Assembly: GCF_000421565.1 (NCBI RefSeq)
Contig: NZ_ATXG01000002.1
Coordinates: forward strand, 248,001 to 312,000
Source of the DNA: Agromyces subbeticus DSM 16689
GTDB lineage: Bacteria; Actinomycetota; Actinomycetes; Actinomycetales; Microbacteriaceae
DNA: 64,000 bases
Direction of reading: 5' to 3'
Shown here: piece after piece, positions 38,171-48,345 of the stretch
How the letters are laid out: each line of letters begins with the position of its first letter
How positions within the stretch are numbered: the first letter of the stretch is position 1
Made by a program: the position numbers and the translations under genes
The notes under the pieces: generated by a model
What the model was told of the DNA's origin: nothing
The model's input: the letters and a program-made list of their open reading frames with translations, nothing else
Databases searched by the model: none

Positions 38171-40162
38171 GTGGCCGACGGCTTCGAGCTCTTCACCGAC
38201 CGATCCGTTGTCGCAATGCGCGTCAATGGCGAGCTCAAGGACCTCGCCACGACGGTCACCGACACCGACGAGGTCGAACCCGTCACGATCGACTCGCCCG
38301 ACGGTCTCAGCATCCTGCGCCACTCAGCGGCCCACGTGCTCGCTCAGGCCGTGCAGACGGTGAACCCCGAGGCCCGACTCGGAATCGGCCCGCCCGTCAC
38401 CGACGGGTTCTACTACGACTTCGACGTTGCCGAGCCGTTCACTCCCGACGACCTCAAGGCACTCGACAAAGAGATGTCCCGCATCGTTCGTGCGGGCCAG
38501 CGCTTCATGCGCCGGGTCGTCACCGATGACGAGGCGCGCGCCGAGCTCGCCGCCGAACCGTACAAGCTCGAGCTCATCGGCTTGAAGGGCTCCGGCGGCC
38601 ACGGCGAGTCGAGCGGCGACGACCACGAATCCGTCGAGGTCGGCGGCGGCGAACTCACCATCTACGACAACGTCGACCCCAAGACCGGCGAGACGGTCTG
38701 GAAAGACCTCTGCCGCGGTCCGCACCTGCCGAACACGCGCATGATCGGCAACGGCTGGGCGCTCACCCGCATCGCCGCCGCCTATTGGCGCGGCTCCGAG
38801 AAGAACCCGCAGCTGCAGCGCATCTACGGCACCGCCTGGCCGACCAAAGACGAGCTGCGCGCCTACCAGCTCCGGCTCGAAGAGGCCGCGAAGCGCGACC
38901 ACCGCAAGCTCGGACGCGAACTCGACCTCTTCAGCTTCCCCGACGAGATCGGCTCTGGCCTCTCGGTCTGGCACCCGCGCGGCGGCACCGTGCGCATGGA
39001 GATGGAGCAGCACGCGCGTCGTCGCCACATCGAGGGCGGCTACACCTACGTCTACACGCCGCACATCTCGAAGGAAGACCTCTTCCTGCAGTCGAACCAC
39101 CTCGTGACCTATCGCGAGGGCATGTTCCCGCCCATTCGCATGGACGAGGAGCGCGACGCCGACGGCAACATCACGAAACAGGGCCAGGACTACTACCTGA
39201 AGCCGATGAACTGCCCGATGCACATCCTCATCTACAAGGAGCGCGGGCGCAGCTACCGCGACCTGCCGATCCGGATGGCCGAGAACGGCACCGTGTATCG
39301 CAACGAGCTCTCGGGTGCGCTGCACGGTCTCACCCGCGTGCGCGGGTTCACGCAAGACGACTCGCACCTCTTCGTCACTCCCGAGCAGCTCGAAGAGGAG
39401 GTCGCCAAGGTGCTCGACTTCGTCATCTCGATGCTGCGCGACTTTGGTCTCGACGACTTCGAGCTCGAGTTGTCGATGCGCGACGACCACAAAGACAAGT
39501 GGATCGGCTCCGATGAGTTCTGGGAGTACTCGACGAATGCGCTCCGCAACGTCGCCCGTTCGAGCGGGCTGAAGCTCACCGAGATGCCCGGTGAGGCCGC
39601 GTTCTACGGCCCGAAGATCGACCTCAAGACGCGCGACGCGATCGGTCGCACATGGCAGCTCTCGACCGTGCAGGTCGACCCCAACCTTCCCGAGCGGTTC
39701 GGGCTCGAGTTCACCGATCGCGACGGGCAGAAGAAGCGCCCGATCATGATCCACCGGGCCCTGTTCGGTTCGATCGAGCGATTCTTCGCGATCCTGCTCG
39801 AGCACTACGCCGGTGCGTTCCCGGCGTGGCTGGCGCCCGTGCAGGTCGTCGGCATCCCCGTCGCCGACGAGTTCGCGCCCTACCTCGGCGCGATCATCGA
39901 GCAGTTGAAGGGCTTCGGTGTGCGCGCCGAGCTCGACGTGAGCGACGACCGCATGCAGAAGAAGATCCGCACCCACACGCAGCAGAAGGTGCCGTTCCAG
40001 CTGATCGCCGGCGAGAACGACCGATCCGGTGAGACGGTGAGCTTCCGGTTCCGTGACGGCACGCAAGAGAACGGCGTGCGCATCGCCGAGGCGGTCGAAC
40101 GCATCCGGCAGGTGATCGACGAACGTCGTCAGGTGGTCACGCGCGACGACGTGTTCTCATGA
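38171..40162 (+). CDS. thrS: Threonyl-tRNA synthetase
   Basis: 663 residues from GTG 38171 (AAGGAG upstream). TGS domain (about 1-60), then the editing domain with [12 protein letters not shown] and [13 protein letters not shown], and the class II catalytic core: motif 1 around [23 protein letters not shown], motif 2 [24 protein letters not shown], motif 3 [19 protein letters not shown]. The zinc ligands Cys (NCPMHILIY) and two His are present. The anticodon-binding domain is C-terminal. The editing region carries a small insert [12 protein letters not shown]. The stop overlaps the start of the HIT gene by 4 nt. Confidence 0.98.
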   Translation: MADGFELFTDRSVVAMRVNGELKDLATTVTDTDEVEPVTIDSPDGLSILRHSAAHVLAQAVQTVNPEARLGIGPPVTDGFYYDFDVAEPFTPDDLKALDKEMSRIVRAGQRFMRRVVTDDEARAELAAEPYKLELIGLKGSGGHGESSGDDHESVEVGGGELTIYDNVDPKTGETVWKDLCRGPHLPNTRMIGNGWALTRIAAAYWRGSEKNPQLQRIYGTAWPTKDELRAYQLRLEEAAKRDHRKLGRELDLFSFPDEIGSGLSVWHPRGGTVRMEMEQHARRRHIEGGYTYVYTPHISKEDLFLQSNHLVTYREGMFPPIRMDEERDADGNITKQGQDYYLKPMNCPMHILIYKERGRSYRDLPIRMAENGTVYRNELSGALHGLTRVRGFTQDDSHLFVTPEQLEEEVAKVLDFVISMLRDFGLDDFELELSMRDDHKDKWIGSDEFWEYSTNALRNVARSSGLKLTEMPGEAAFYGPKIDLKTRDAIGRTWQLSTVQVDPNLPERFGLEFTDRDGQKKRPIMIHRALFGSIERFFAILLEHYAGAFPAWLAPVQVVGIPVADEFAPYLGAIIEQLKGFGVRAELDVSDDRMQKKIRTHTQQKVPFQLIAGENDRSGETVSFRFRDGTQENGVRIAEAVERIRQVIDERRQVVTRDDVFS

Positions 40163-40722
40163 GCGCCTACCAGCCCGACGAGTTCGACGGCGTGCCGACG
40201 GATGACGCGGCAGACCTCGCCGGCGTGCCCGACGCGTTCCAGCGGCTCTGGACGCCGCACCGGCTGGTGTACATCCAGCACGGGCAGCAACCCGATGAGC
40301 ACGCCTGCCCGTTCTGCCGGGCGCCCGAGATGAGCGATGAGCAGTCGCTCATCGTCGCTCGCGGTGAGCACGCGTACGTGCTGCTCAACCTGTACCCCTA
40401 CAACAGCGGCCACCTGCTGGTCTGCCCGTATCGCCACGTGGCGACCTACGACGAGGCGACGCCCGACGAGGTGGCCGAGATCGGCGAGCTCACGCAGATC
40501 GCGATGCGCGTCGTGAAGCAGGTGTCGAAGTGCGACGGGTTCAACATCGGCATGAACCAGGGCCGAATCGCGGGCGCCGGCATCGCCGAGCACCTGCACC
40601 AGCACATCGTGCCGCGGTGGGCGCTCGACTCGAACTTCTTCCCGATCATCGCCGGCACGAAGGCGTTGCCGCGCCTGCTCGGCGAGGTGCGGCACGAGAT
40701 CGCCGAGGCCTGGCCCGCTTGA
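40159..40722 (+). CDS. HIT-domain nucleotide hydrolase/phosphorylase (Rv2613c-like)
   Basis: 187 residues from ATG overlapping the thrS stop. HIT motif [11 protein letters not shown] with the catalytic His; upstream CPFCRAPE provides a metal-binding Cys pair, and [20 protein letters not shown] is the nucleotide-binding region. The thrS-HIT order and the C-terminal segment match mycobacterial Rv2613c, described as an Ap4A phosphorylase; similar activity here is inference. In mycobacteria the next genes make phosphatidylinositol and its mannosides; here the convergent pyridoxal kinase gene follows at 4 nt. Confidence 0.92.
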   Translation: MSAYQPDEFDGVPTDDAADLAGVPDAFQRLWTPHRLVYIQHGQQPDEHACPFCRAPEMSDEQSLIVARGEHAYVLLNLYPYNSGHLLVCPYRHVATYDEATPDEVAEIGELTQIAMRVVKQVSKCDGFNIGMNQGRIAGAGIAEHLHQHIVPRWALDSNFFPIIAGTKALPRLLGEVRHEIAEAWPA

Positions 40723-40726
40723 GCGC

Positions 40727-41578
40727 TCAGCGCACCTGACGGGCGGCGAACTGCAGTTTCGGGTGGGCGTAGTGCTCCTGCGCCTCGACGAGCTGCAGCT
40801 CGCGTTCACCCGACTCGTGGGTGAGCGAGAGCAACTCGAACACACTCGAGGTTGTTCGCGCGAGTGCGTCTGCCGCGTCGCCCGTGCGGCGGTAGTGCGC
40901 GGTGAACAGTGCTGCCGTGACATCCCCTGAGCCGTTGGCCTTGATGGGGAGTCGGGGAGTCTGCACGATCCATGCACCGGCGTCGTCGACGGCGAGCATC
41001 TCGATCGTGCCCGCTTCGCGATCGGGTCGCTCGACGCTCGTGACGAGCACCGTGCTCGGACCGGTGGCCCTGATCAGGTCGACCGATGCAAGGGTCGACT
41101 CGAGCGTGTCGGGCGTCGTATCCGTGAGGAAGCCCAGTTCGAACTGGTTCGGCGTGATCAGGTCGGCGGCGGGCACGACGCGGTCGCGCAGCAGCACCGG
41201 GATCGCGGGCGCCACGAAGCATCCGGAGGTGGCATTGCCCATGACGGGGTCGCACGCGTAGACGGCAGCGGGGTTCGCAGCCTTGACGCGGGCCACTGCG
41301 TCGAGAATGACGTCGGCGATGCCCTCGCCGCCCTGGTACCCCGAGAGCACCACATCGATCTGCGGGAAGGCCCCGCGCTCCTCGATGCCCGTGATGACGT
41401 CGCGCACGTCGTCGGGGCTGATCATCGGGCCGCGCCATGCACCGTAACCGGTGTGGTTCGAGAAGTTGACCGTGTAGACCGGCAGCACCTCGACGCCGAT
41501 GCGCTGCAGGGGGAAGACGGCCGCGGAGTTGCCGACGTGCCCGTAGGCGACCGCGGACTGGATCGAGAGAACCTTCAC
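40727..41578 (-). CDS. pdxY: Pyridoxal kinase
   Basis: 283 residues from GTG 41578. PfkB/ribokinase-like fold of the PdxK/PdxY group: VLSIQSAVAYGHVGNSAAVFPLQRIGVEV, SNHTGYGAWRG, YACDPVMGN, DLITPNQFELGFL and the anion-hole motif ANGSGDVTAALF with the catalytic Asp. It phosphorylates pyridoxal to the cofactor PLP (salvage). It lies 7 nt after the MocR-type regulator on the same strand, in an operon divergent from the de novo PLP synthase genes pdxS-pdxT. Confidence 0.94.
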   Translation of the reverse strand: MKVLSIQSAVAYGHVGNSAAVFPLQRIGVEVLPVYTVNFSNHTGYGAWRGPMISPDDVRDVITGIEERGAFPQIDVVLSGYQGGEGIADVILDAVARVKAANPAAVYACDPVMGNATSGCFVAPAIPVLLRDRVVPAADLITPNQFELGFLTDTTPDTLESTLASVDLIRATGPSTVLVTSVERPDREAGTIEMLAVDDAGAWIVQTPRLPIKANGSGDVTAALFTAHYRRTGDAADALARTTSSVFELLSLTHESGERELQLVEAQEHYAHPKLQFAARQVR

Positions 41579-41585
41579 CGATCGA

Positions 41586-42977
41586 TCATCGCATCTCGGG
41601 CGTGCGCGACGGGCCCGAGCGCCTCGACTGCTCGCGAACCGTGCGCACGGAGTTGCCGATGTCGGTCGCGAGCATCCGCTGATCGGCATCATCGAGGTCG
41701 TGCACGGTGAGCCGCAGATGCTCCGACGGGCCGTGGTCGTCGAGTGCGAACTCGTCGCCGGGCCGGGCGAGCCATCCGCGGCGCATCAGCTGCTCGGCGA
41801 CAGCGCGGGCGGGCGCGCCGAGCGGCACCCAGACATTGAGGCCGTCGCCCACCGCCGTCGGCAGGCCCTGTGCCGTCAGCAGCTCGGCGAACGCGGCGTT
41901 GCGAGCGGCGTAGTGCTCGCCATGGGCACGGATCTGCGCCGAGACCTCGGGGTCGGTGGCGAGCGCGTGCACGAGGCGCTGCAGGAGGTGACTCACCCAG
42001 GTGGTGCCGGGCGTGAGGCGCACCGCGAGCCGGTCGGCCGTCTCGGGGTCGGATGCCGTGACGGCGAGGCACATGTCGGGTCCGAGGAATTTCGACACCG
42101 AGCGCACGAGCGCCCAGCGGCGATGCTCTGCGCTGATCAGCGAGTGATATCGCAGGCGCGAGAGCAGCGAGTAATGGTCGTCTTCGATGACGAGTACGTA
42201 CGGATGATCGCGGAGCACCGCGCGGAGTTCGGCGGCCCGTCGCTCGGTGAGGCTCGCGCCCGTCGGGTTCTGCGCACGGGGCGTGCAGATGACCGCGCGA
42301 ACTCCCTGCTCGAGGGCGGCCCGCAGGCCGTCGACGGTCATGCCTTCGTCATCGACCGGAACCGGCACGGGTCGGTAGCCGGCGACGCGAACCGTGTGGA
42401 TGCTCGTCAGGAAGCACGGGTCTTCGAGCGCGACGGCGTCGTCTCGGGTGAGGGCCTGTGCCAGCAGGCGCTCGACGGCGTCGGCCGCGCCGCTCGTCAC
42501 CGTGAGGCGCACGGCCGTGCCGGCGGGCAGGTCGGTGCTCATCCACGCGTCGGCCCAGCGCTCGAGTTCGGGGTCGATGACGGGTTCGCCGTACAGCACG
42601 GCTCGCCCCGCGATGCGCGCCAGAGCACGGGACGGATCGGGGATGCGCGCGGCATCGGGGTTGCCGGTGCCGATGTCGCGAAGCGCGGTATCGGCGGCGA
42701 ACCCCTCTTGGGCGACGTGCGCGCCGCCCGCCACTCGCGTTCCGCCGCGACCGAGCGTGATGACGACACCGGCGTTCATGAGCTGCCGGTAGGCCGACAC
42801 CGCGGTGTTGCGATTGACTCCGAGGTGCTCGGCCAGCGCTCGCACCGGCGGCAGCGCGTCGCCGGGGCCCAGCGCACCGCGCTCGATGAGCGTCCGCAGA
42901 CTCTCGGCGATTTCGGACGCCGAGCGTCCTTCGATGTCGATGATCACGAACGCTCCCTTCGTCGTCTCCGAGACCAT
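41586..42977 (-). CDS. MocR/PdxR-type regulator (GntR helix-turn-helix fused to aminotransferase)
   Basis: 463 residues. The N-terminal winged helix (about 15-82: ASEIAESLRTLIERGALGPGDALPPVRALAEHLGVNRNTAVSAYRQLMNAGVV) is GntR-like. From about 100 on there is a fold-type I aminotransferase domain with VTSGAADAVERLL, PTGASLT, IEDDHYSLLSR and the PLP lysine in SVSKFLGPDMC. MocR proteins of the PdxR group sense PLP and activate pdxST. The position between pdxY (same operon) and divergent pdxST strongly supports that role. The 85-bp divergent region holds a near-palindrome and direct repeats. Confidence 0.92.
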   Translation of the reverse strand: MVSETTKGAFVIIDIEGRSASEIAESLRTLIERGALGPGDALPPVRALAEHLGVNRNTAVSAYRQLMNAGVVITLGRGGTRVAGGAHVAQEGFAADTALRDIGTGNPDAARIPDPSRALARIAGRAVLYGEPVIDPELERWADAWMSTDLPAGTAVRLTVTSGAADAVERLLAQALTRDDAVALEDPCFLTSIHTVRVAGYRPVPVPVDDEGMTVDGLRAALEQGVRAVICTPRAQNPTGASLTERRAAELRAVLRDHPYVLVIEDDHYSLLSRLRYHSLISAEHRRWALVRSVSKFLGPDMCLAVTASDPETADRLAVRLTPGTTWVSHLLQRLVHALATDPEVSAQIRAHGEHYAARNAAFAELLTAQGLPTAVGDGLNVWVPLGAPARAVAEQLMRRGWLARPGDEFALDDHGPSEHLRLTVHDLDDADQRMLATDIGNSVRTVREQSRRSGPSRTPEMR

Positions 42978-42985
42978 GTTATCTT

Positions 42986-43018
42986 TTGGCCTAGGACAAT
43001 AGTTCTGTTCGTCTGTTC
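42986..43018. promoter_or_regulatory. Candidate PdxR operator between mocR and pdxS
   Basis: A 14-bp near-palindrome TTGGCCTAGGACAA (6 of 7 pairs, 42986-42999) is followed by two direct copies of TCTGTTC with 8-bp period (43004-43010, 43012-43018). MocR regulators commonly bind direct repeats, sometimes with an inverted element. The assignment is inference. Confidence 0.4.
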
Positions 43019-43062
43019 TGATGCGCGCGACGTTCGCGCGCGCTCATCCGAGAGGATCCCTT

Positions 43063-43953
43063 GTGACCGTACCCGAGACCGGTTCGAGCCGCGTGAAGCG
43101 CGGCCTCGCCGAAATGCTGAAGGGCGGCGTCATCATGGACGTCGTCACCCCCGAACAGGCGCGCATCGCCGAAGACGCCGGCGCCGTCGCGGTCATGGCC
43201 CTCGAGCGCGTGCCCGCCGACATCCGCTCGCAAGGCGGCGTCGCCCGCATGAGCGACCCCGATCTCATCGACGCGATCATCGCCGAGGTGTCGATCCCCG
43301 TCATGGCGAAGGCCCGCATCGGGCACTTCGTCGAGGCGCAGGTGCTGCAGGCTCTCGACGTCGACTACATCGACGAGTCCGAGGTGCTCTCGCCCGCCGA
43401 CTACGTGAACCACATCGACAAGTGGGCGTTCAACACCCCATTCGTCTGCGGTGCCACGAATCTCGGCGAGGCGCTCCGCCGCATCAACGAGGGTGCGGCG
43501 ATGATCCGATCGAAGGGCGAGGCCGGCACCGGCGACGTCTCCGAGGCGACGAAGCACATCCGCAAGATCTCCTCCGAGATCAACGTGCTGCGCTCGATGA
43601 CGAAAGACGAGCTCTACGTCGCTGCGAAAGAGCTGCAGGCGCCCTACGAGCTCGTGCTCGAGGTCGCCGAGACCGGCAAGCTGCCGGTCGTGCTCTTCGT
43701 CGCCGGTGGTGTTGCGACCCCCGCTGATGCCGCGATGATGATGCAACTCGGCGCCGACGGCGTGTTCGTGGGCTCCGGCATCTTCAAGTCGGGCAACCCC
43801 GAGGCGCGCGCGGCCGCTGTCGTCAAGGCGACGACGTTCTACGACGACCCCTCGGTCGTCGCCGCCGTCTCTCGCGGCCTCGGCGAGGCCATGGTCGGCA
43901 TCAACGTCAGCGACCTCGCCGCACCGCACCGCCTCGCAGAGCGCGGCTGGTGA
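43063..43953 (+). CDS. pdxS: PLP synthase subunit PdxS
   Basis: 296 residues from GTG 43063 (AGAGGAT upstream); an upstream ATG at 43021 would add basic residues not typical of the family. TIM-barrel synthase: [53 protein letters not shown], the catalytic lysine segment [13 protein letters not shown], and [15 protein letters not shown]. It builds PLP from ribose 5-phosphate, glyceraldehyde 3-phosphate and ammonia supplied by PdxT. It is coupled to pdxT by a 4-nt overlap. Confidence 0.98.
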   Translation: MTVPETGSSRVKRGLAEMLKGGVIMDVVTPEQARIAEDAGAVAVMALERVPADIRSQGGVARMSDPDLIDAIIAEVSIPVMAKARIGHFVEAQVLQALDVDYIDESEVLSPADYVNHIDKWAFNTPFVCGATNLGEALRRINEGAAMIRSKGEAGTGDVSEATKHIRKISSEINVLRSMTKDELYVAAKELQAPYELVLEVAETGKLPVVLFVAGGVATPADAAMMMQLGADGVFVGSGIFKSGNPEARAAAVVKATTFYDDPSVVAAVSRGLGEAMVGINVSDLAAPHRLAERGW

Positions 43954-44597
43954 CCACGAACCTCCGGAGCGAATCGCTCGACGCGGGGCATCCGGCCGAG
44001 GCCGGGCCCCGCGTCGGCGTGCTCGCCCTCCAGGGCGATTTCCGCGAGCACGCCCATGTGCTCGCGAAGCTCGGCGCCGACGTGTCGCTCGTGCGGCGCC
44101 CCGAGGAGCTCGCGGCCGTCGACGGACTCGTGATTCCCGGGGGCGAGTCGAGCGTCATGGACAAGCTCGCGCGCACCTTCGGCCTGCAGGAGCCGCTGAA
44201 GCGTGCGATCGAGGGCGGCCTCCCGGTCTACGGCACCTGCGCGGGCCTCATCATGCTCGCCGACACCGTGCTCGATGCCATCGCGGGCCAGCAATCACTC
44301 GGCGGCCTCGATGTCGTCGTGCGCAGGAACGCCTTCGGTTCGCAGAACCAGTCGTTCGAGACCGACCTCGCGATCCCTGCCCTCGGCGACCGACCGGTGC
44401 ACGCCGTCTTCATCCGGGGTCCGGTCGTGGAGTCCGTGGGTGCCGCGGCGACCCCGCTCGCGACCCTCGACGACGGCCGGGTCGTTGCCGTGGAGCAGGG
44501 CAACCTGCTCGGCACGAGCTTCCATCCCGAGATCACGGGGGAGCACCGCTTCCACGAGTACTTCCTCGGCAAGGTGCTGGCCCGCCTCGACGGCTAG
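43950..44597 (+). CDS. pdxT: PLP synthase glutaminase subunit PdxT
   Basis: 215 residues from GTG overlapping the pdxS stop. Class I-like glutaminase: [30 protein letters not shown], nucleophile Cys in [10 protein letters not shown], and the His/Glu pair in [18 protein letters not shown]. The first 20 residues before VGVLALQG are longer than usual. It supplies ammonia to PdxS. The stop codon TAG is part of the -10 box for the next gene. Confidence 0.97.
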   Translation: MTTNLRSESLDAGHPAEAGPRVGVLALQGDFREHAHVLAKLGADVSLVRRPEELAAVDGLVIPGGESSVMDKLARTFGLQEPLKRAIEGGLPVYGTCAGLIMLADTVLDAIAGQQSLGGLDVVVRRNAFGSQNQSFETDLAIPALGDRPVHAVFIRGPVVESVGAAATPLATLDDGRVVAVEQGNLLGTSFHPEITGEHRFHEYFLGKVLARLDG

Positions 44598-44600
44598 GCT
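44595..44600 (+). promoter_or_regulatory. -10 box (TAGGCT) for leaderless DUF1697 gene
   Basis: TAGGCT includes the pdxT stop, is followed by 6 nt and then the ATG. No ribosome site. Confidence 0.5.
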
Positions 44601-44606
44601 CACGCC

Positions 44607-45137
44607 ATGACCGAGTGGATCGCCCTCCTCCGCGGCGTCAACGTCGGCGGCATCACGATCAGGTCGGCCGAGCTGCGAACGGTCTTCGAAGGTCTCGGGT
44701 TCGACCACGTGCGCACGGTGCTCGCGAGCGGCAACGTCGCGTTCGAGACCGCGGATGCCGCGGCATCCGCTGCCCTGAAGACGCAGATCGAGCGTGCCCT
44801 CGGCGAGCGATTCGGGTACGAGGCGTGGATCGTGCTCGTCACTCGGGAGCAGCTGCGCCGAGTCGTCGAGGCGTTCCCGTTCGACGCATCCGACGCATCG
44901 CGCCAACCGTACGTGGTCTTCGCGTCGGAGCCCGCCGTGCTCGACGAACTCGAGGCATCAGCGGGGCAGACCGATTCCGGGGCCGACCCGATCGCCCCGG
45001 GCGACGGCGTCGTGTACTGGAATCCCGTGAAGGGCACGACGCTCGAGACGCCGTTCGCCAAGGTGCTCGGGAAGCCTCGCTACAAGCCGACGACGACCAA
45101 TCGCAACCTCCGCACCCTCGTGAAGCTCCTGGCCTGA
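44607..45137 (+). CDS. DUF1697 protein
   Basis: 176 residues. DUF1697 hallmarks: [46 protein letters not shown] at the start, a Pro/Asp-rich middle, and [39 protein letters not shown] at the end. Function unknown; the family is widespread and patchy. It is inserted between pdxT and yebC, which are close neighbours in many actinobacteria. A 20-bp palindrome (44751-44770) falls inside the gene. Confidence 0.93.
   Translation: MTEWIALLRGVNVGGITIRSAELRTVFEGLGFDHVRTVLASGNVAFETADAAASAALKTQIERALGERFGYEAWIVLVTREQLRRVVEAFPFDASDASRQPYVVFASEPAVLDELEASAGQTDSGADPIAPGDGVVYWNPVKGTTLETPFAKVLGKPRYKPTTTNRNLRTLVKLLA
44751..44770. repeat. 20-bp palindrome with GGATGCC core (in DUF1697 gene)
   Basis: GCGGATGCCG and its exact reverse complement. 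The 18-bp core is identical to that of the palindrome at 57729-57750 in rarA, an unrelated gene. Confidence 0.8.
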
Positions 45138-45213
45138 GGGCCGCCGGGCGGTCGCTGTCTTAGAATGGCTGAGCGCGACTCGCAGTCGCGCGAGGATTCG
45201 ATTCAGGAGACGC

Positions 45214-45972
45214 ATGTCCGGGCATTCCAAGTGGGCGACGACCAAGCACAAGAAGGCGATCATCGACTCGCGCCGTGCGAAGTCCTTCGCGAAGCTGATC
45301 AAGAACATCGAGGTCGCCGCGAAGATGGGCGGCGCCGACATGTCGGGCAACCCGACGCTCGTCGACGCCGTGCAGAAGGCGAAGAAGACCTCGGTTCCGA
45401 ACGACAACATCGATCGCGCCATCAAGCGCGGTGCCGGACTCAGCGGTGAGTCGATCGACTACACGACGATCATGTACGAAGGCTACGGCCCGAACGGAGT
45501 CGCGCTGCTCATCGAGTGCCTCACCGACAACAAGAACCGTGCGGCCGCCGAAGTGCGCACGCTCATGACCCGCAACGGCGGCACGATGGCCGACCCGGGT
45601 TCGGTGGCCTACAACTTCGCCCGCAAGGGCGTCATCGTCGTCGCCAAGACCGACGGACTCAGCGAAGACGACGTGCTCGGCGCGGTGCTCGATGCCGGCG
45701 CCGAAGAGGTCACCGACGAGGGCGAGACCTTCGAGGTCATCACCGAGGCGTCCGACATGGTCGGGGCGCGCACGGCACTGCAGGCCGCGGGCATCGACTA
45801 CGACTCGGCGGATGCCGCGTTCGTGCCGTCGCTCAAGGTCGAGGTCGACGCCGACACCGCGCGCAAGGTGTTCCGCCTCATCGACGCACTCGAAGACAGC
45901 GACGACGTGCAGAACATCTACAGCAACCTCGACCTGACCCCCGAGGTGCAGGCCGAGCTCGAGGCGGAGTAG
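45214..45972 (+). CDS. yebC: YebC/PmpR-family protein
   Basis: 252 residues, ATG 45214 with CAGGAG. It begins with the invariant [40 protein letters not shown] and continues with the three-domain YebC body ([34 protein letters not shown]). The family was described as DNA-binding regulators and, more recently, as a translation factor acting on proline-rich stalls; which applies here is open. It lies upstream of ruvCAB as in most bacteria. Confidence 0.97.
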   Translation: MSGHSKWATTKHKKAIIDSRRAKSFAKLIKNIEVAAKMGGADMSGNPTLVDAVQKAKKTSVPNDNIDRAIKRGAGLSGESIDYTTIMYEGYGPNGVALLIECLTDNKNRAAAEVRTLMTRNGGTMADPGSVAYNFARKGVIVVAKTDGLSEDDVLGAVLDAGAEEVTDEGETFEVITEASDMVGARTALQAAGIDYDSADAAFVPSLKVEVDADTARKVFRLIDALEDSDDVQNIYSNLDLTPEVQAELEAE

Positions 45973-45981
45973 CCCATCGCC

Positions 45982-46599
45982 GTGCGCGTGCTCGGCATCG
46001 ACCCCGGCCTGACGCGCTGCGGCGTGGGCGTCGTCGATGTCGAGCCGAACCGCACGGCCCGCCTCGTCGATGTGGTGGTGCTGCGGTCGCCGGCCGAGCT
46101 CGACACACCGCGCAGGCTCGCCCTCATCGCCGACGGGCTCGAGGCGATCATCGAGGAGCATCGCCCGCAGGCTGTGGCCCTCGAGCGGGTCTTCGCGCGC
46201 AGCGACGTCTCGACGATCATGGGCACGGCCCAGATCTCGGGCGTCGCGATGCTGATCGCCGCTCGCCGCTCGCTGCCGGTCGCGCTGCACACCCCCAGCG
46301 AGGTGAAGGCCGCCATCACCGGCTACGGCCGCGCTGACAAGAAGCAGGTCGGCGCCATGGTGGCGCGCATCCTCGGTCTCGACGAGGTGCCGAAGCCGGC
46401 GGATGCCGCCGACGCGCTCGCCCTCGCGATCTGCCACGCCTGGCGCACCGGGGGAGTCGCGGGCGCCGCGGTTCGCGATGGCGCCGAGGCCGCTGCCGGG
46501 GGAGTCGACGATTCCGCGCTGACTCCGGCGCAACGGGCATGGATCGCCGCCGAGCGTTCCGCCACCGTGTCGGGGGCGGCCCGTAGGCTGAAGCGGTGA
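45982..46599 (+). CDS. ruvC: Holliday junction endonuclease RuvC
   Basis: 205 residues from GTG 45982, 9 nt after yebC. Acidic catalytic residues in [10 protein letters not shown] (Asp7), ALERVF (Glu) and the C-terminal [12 protein letters not shown] pair. Lengthened C-terminal tail of about 45 residues ([17 protein letters not shown]...SGAARRLKR) compared with E. coli. It resolves Holliday junctions with RuvAB. Its stop overlaps the ruvA start. Confidence 0.97.
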   Translation: MRVLGIDPGLTRCGVGVVDVEPNRTARLVDVVVLRSPAELDTPRRLALIADGLEAIIEEHRPQAVALERVFARSDVSTIMGTAQISGVAMLIAARRSLPVALHTPSEVKAAITGYGRADKKQVGAMVARILGLDEVPKPADAADALALAICHAWRTGGVAGAAVRDGAEAAAGGVDDSALTPAQRAWIAAERSATVSGAARRLKR

Positions 46600-47219
46600 T
46601 CTCCTCTCTTCGTGGCCGTGTGCTCGTCGCAGCCGGTGGCTCGGTCGTGATCGACGTCGGCGGAGTCGGGTTCCACGTCAACACGACCCCCGCGTTCGCC
46701 CTCTCCACGCGCGAGGGGCACGAGGCGTCGCTGCACACCACGCTCATCGTGCGCGAAGACTCGTTGACGCTCTTCGGCTTCGCGACTCGTGACGAACTCG
46801 ACGTGTTCGAACTGCTCATCGGGGTCACCGGTGTCGGCCCGAAGTCGGCCCTCGGGGTGCTGTCGTCGCTGTCGCCCGGTCAGATCGCCGAGGCGGTGCA
46901 GCGCGACGACGACGCCGTCTTCCGCAAGGTCAGCGGCATCGGGCCGAAGACGGCGAAGCTCATCACGGTCTCGCTCGCCGGCAAGGTCATCGCGCCGCCC
47001 ACCACGACGCAGCAGGCGGCCCCGATCGTCGCGGGCGGCGCGGCCGACAGCGTGCTCGCCGCGCTCACGGGCCTCGGGTGGTCGGAGCGGGTCGCCGCAG
47101 AGGCGGTCGATGAGACGATCGCCGCGGCATCCGATATCGAGGCGGCCTCGGTGCCCACCCTGCTCAGGCTCACCCTCGCCCGGCTCGGCCCGGCACAGCA
47201 GGCGGGCCGGGCGCGATGA
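46596..47219 (+). CDS. ruvA: Holliday junction branch-migration protein RuvA
   Basis: 207 residues from GTG overlapping ruvC. OB-fold start [32 protein letters not shown], helix-hairpin-helix motifs [20 protein letters not shown] and [22 protein letters not shown], and the C-terminal RuvB-binding domain ([21 protein letters not shown]). A tetramer that targets RuvB to junctions. The stop overlaps the ruvB ATG. Confidence 0.97.
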   Translation: MISSLRGRVLVAAGGSVVIDVGGVGFHVNTTPAFALSTREGHEASLHTTLIVREDSLTLFGFATRDELDVFELLIGVTGVGPKSALGVLSSLSPGQIAEAVQRDDDAVFRKVSGIGPKTAKLITVSLAGKVIAPPTTTQQAAPIVAGGAADSVLAALTGLGWSERVAAEAVDETIAAASDIEAASVPTLLRLTLARLGPAQQAGRAR

Positions 47220-48274
47220 GCCAGCACGAGCTGAACGACGGCGACCTCGATCTCACCGATCCGATCCTCGCCTCCGAGGCCGAGCTCGCATTCGAGGGCG
47301 CGCTGCGCCCGAAGAGCCTCGGCGAGTTCGTCGGCCAGACTCGGGTGCGCGGGCAGTTGCAGCTGCTGCTCACCGCCGCCACCCTGCAGCAGCGCACGCC
47401 CGATCACATCCTGCTCGCGGGCCCTCCTGGGCTCGGCAAGACCACGCTCGCCATGATCGTGGCGTTCGAGGGCGGCCGACCGCTTCGCATGTCGAGCGGG
47501 CCGGCCATTCAGCACGCCGGCGACCTGGCGGCCATCCTGAGCTCGCTCGTGCCGGGCGAGGTGCTGTTCATCGACGAGATCCACCGCATGGCGCGTTCGG
47601 CCGAAGAGATGCTCTACCTCGCCATGGAGGACTTCCGCATCGACATCATGGTCGGCAAGGGCGCGGGGGCGACATCGGTGCCGCTCGACCTCTCGCCGTT
47701 CACGCTCGTCGGGGCGACTACTCGGGCGGGGCTGCTCCCGAACCCGTTGCGCGATCGGTTCGGGTTCACCGCCCACCTCGAGTTCTACGACGAGGCAGAA
47801 CTCGAGCAGGTGCTCGCACGAGCCGGCACCATGCTCGGCCTCGACGTCGACCGCGAGGCACTCGCCGAGATCGCGGGGCGCTGCCGCGGCACGCCTCGCA
47901 TCGCCAACCGACTGCTGCGCCGTGTGCGCGACTACGCGCTCGTGCACGGTCAGCGCGCAGACCTCGCCTCGGTGCGGGCAGCACTCGAGCTCTACGACGT
48001 CGACCCGCTCGGCCTCGACCGGCTCGACCGAGCGGTCATGGAGATGATCCTCACGCGCTTCGGCGGTGGGCCGGTCGGCCTGAACACGCTCGCCGTCTCC
48101 GTCGGCGAAGAGGCCGAGACGATCGAAGCCGTGGTCGAGCCGTTCCTGGTGCGCATCGGCCTCATCACGCGCACCCCGAGGGGCCGAGTCGCGACTCCCG
48201 CGGCATGGCGGCACTTCGGTCTGACCGCAGCCGCGCCCGACGCGGCAACGGCGCTTCCGATCGATGACCTATAA
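47216..48274 (+). CDS. ruvB: Holliday junction helicase RuvB
   Basis: 352 residues. AAA+ motor: [14 protein letters not shown], Walker [12 protein letters not shown], Walker [10 protein letters not shown], sensor 1 [10 protein letters not shown], arginine finger region RDRFGF, and the C-terminal winged helix ([21 protein letters not shown]). It drives branch migration with RuvA. Its last codons contain a TATAAT that may serve yajC. Confidence 0.98.
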   Translation: MSQHELNDGDLDLTDPILASEAELAFEGALRPKSLGEFVGQTRVRGQLQLLLTAATLQQRTPDHILLAGPPGLGKTTLAMIVAFEGGRPLRMSSGPAIQHAGDLAAILSSLVPGEVLFIDEIHRMARSAEEMLYLAMEDFRIDIMVGKGAGATSVPLDLSPFTLVGATTRAGLLPNPLRDRFGFTAHLEFYDEAELEQVLARAGTMLGLDVDREALAEIAGRCRGTPRIANRLLRRVRDYALVHGQRADLASVRAALELYDVDPLGLDRLDRAVMEMILTRFGGGPVGLNTLAVSVGEEAETIEAVVEPFLVRIGLITRTPRGRVATPAAWRHFGLTAAAPDAATALPIDDL

Positions 48275-48275
48275 T
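48270..48275 (+). promoter_or_regulatory. -10 box (TATAAT) for yajC-secDF
   Basis: A perfect TATAAT spans the ruvB stop, 70 nt before yajC. No good -35 is visible. Confidence 0.45.
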
Positions 48276-48345
48276 CCATTGAGGCTGACCCCTCAGCACC
48301 GATGACTTCGTGCGCGCGCCGCACACCGGAAGGTATTCCCCACTC

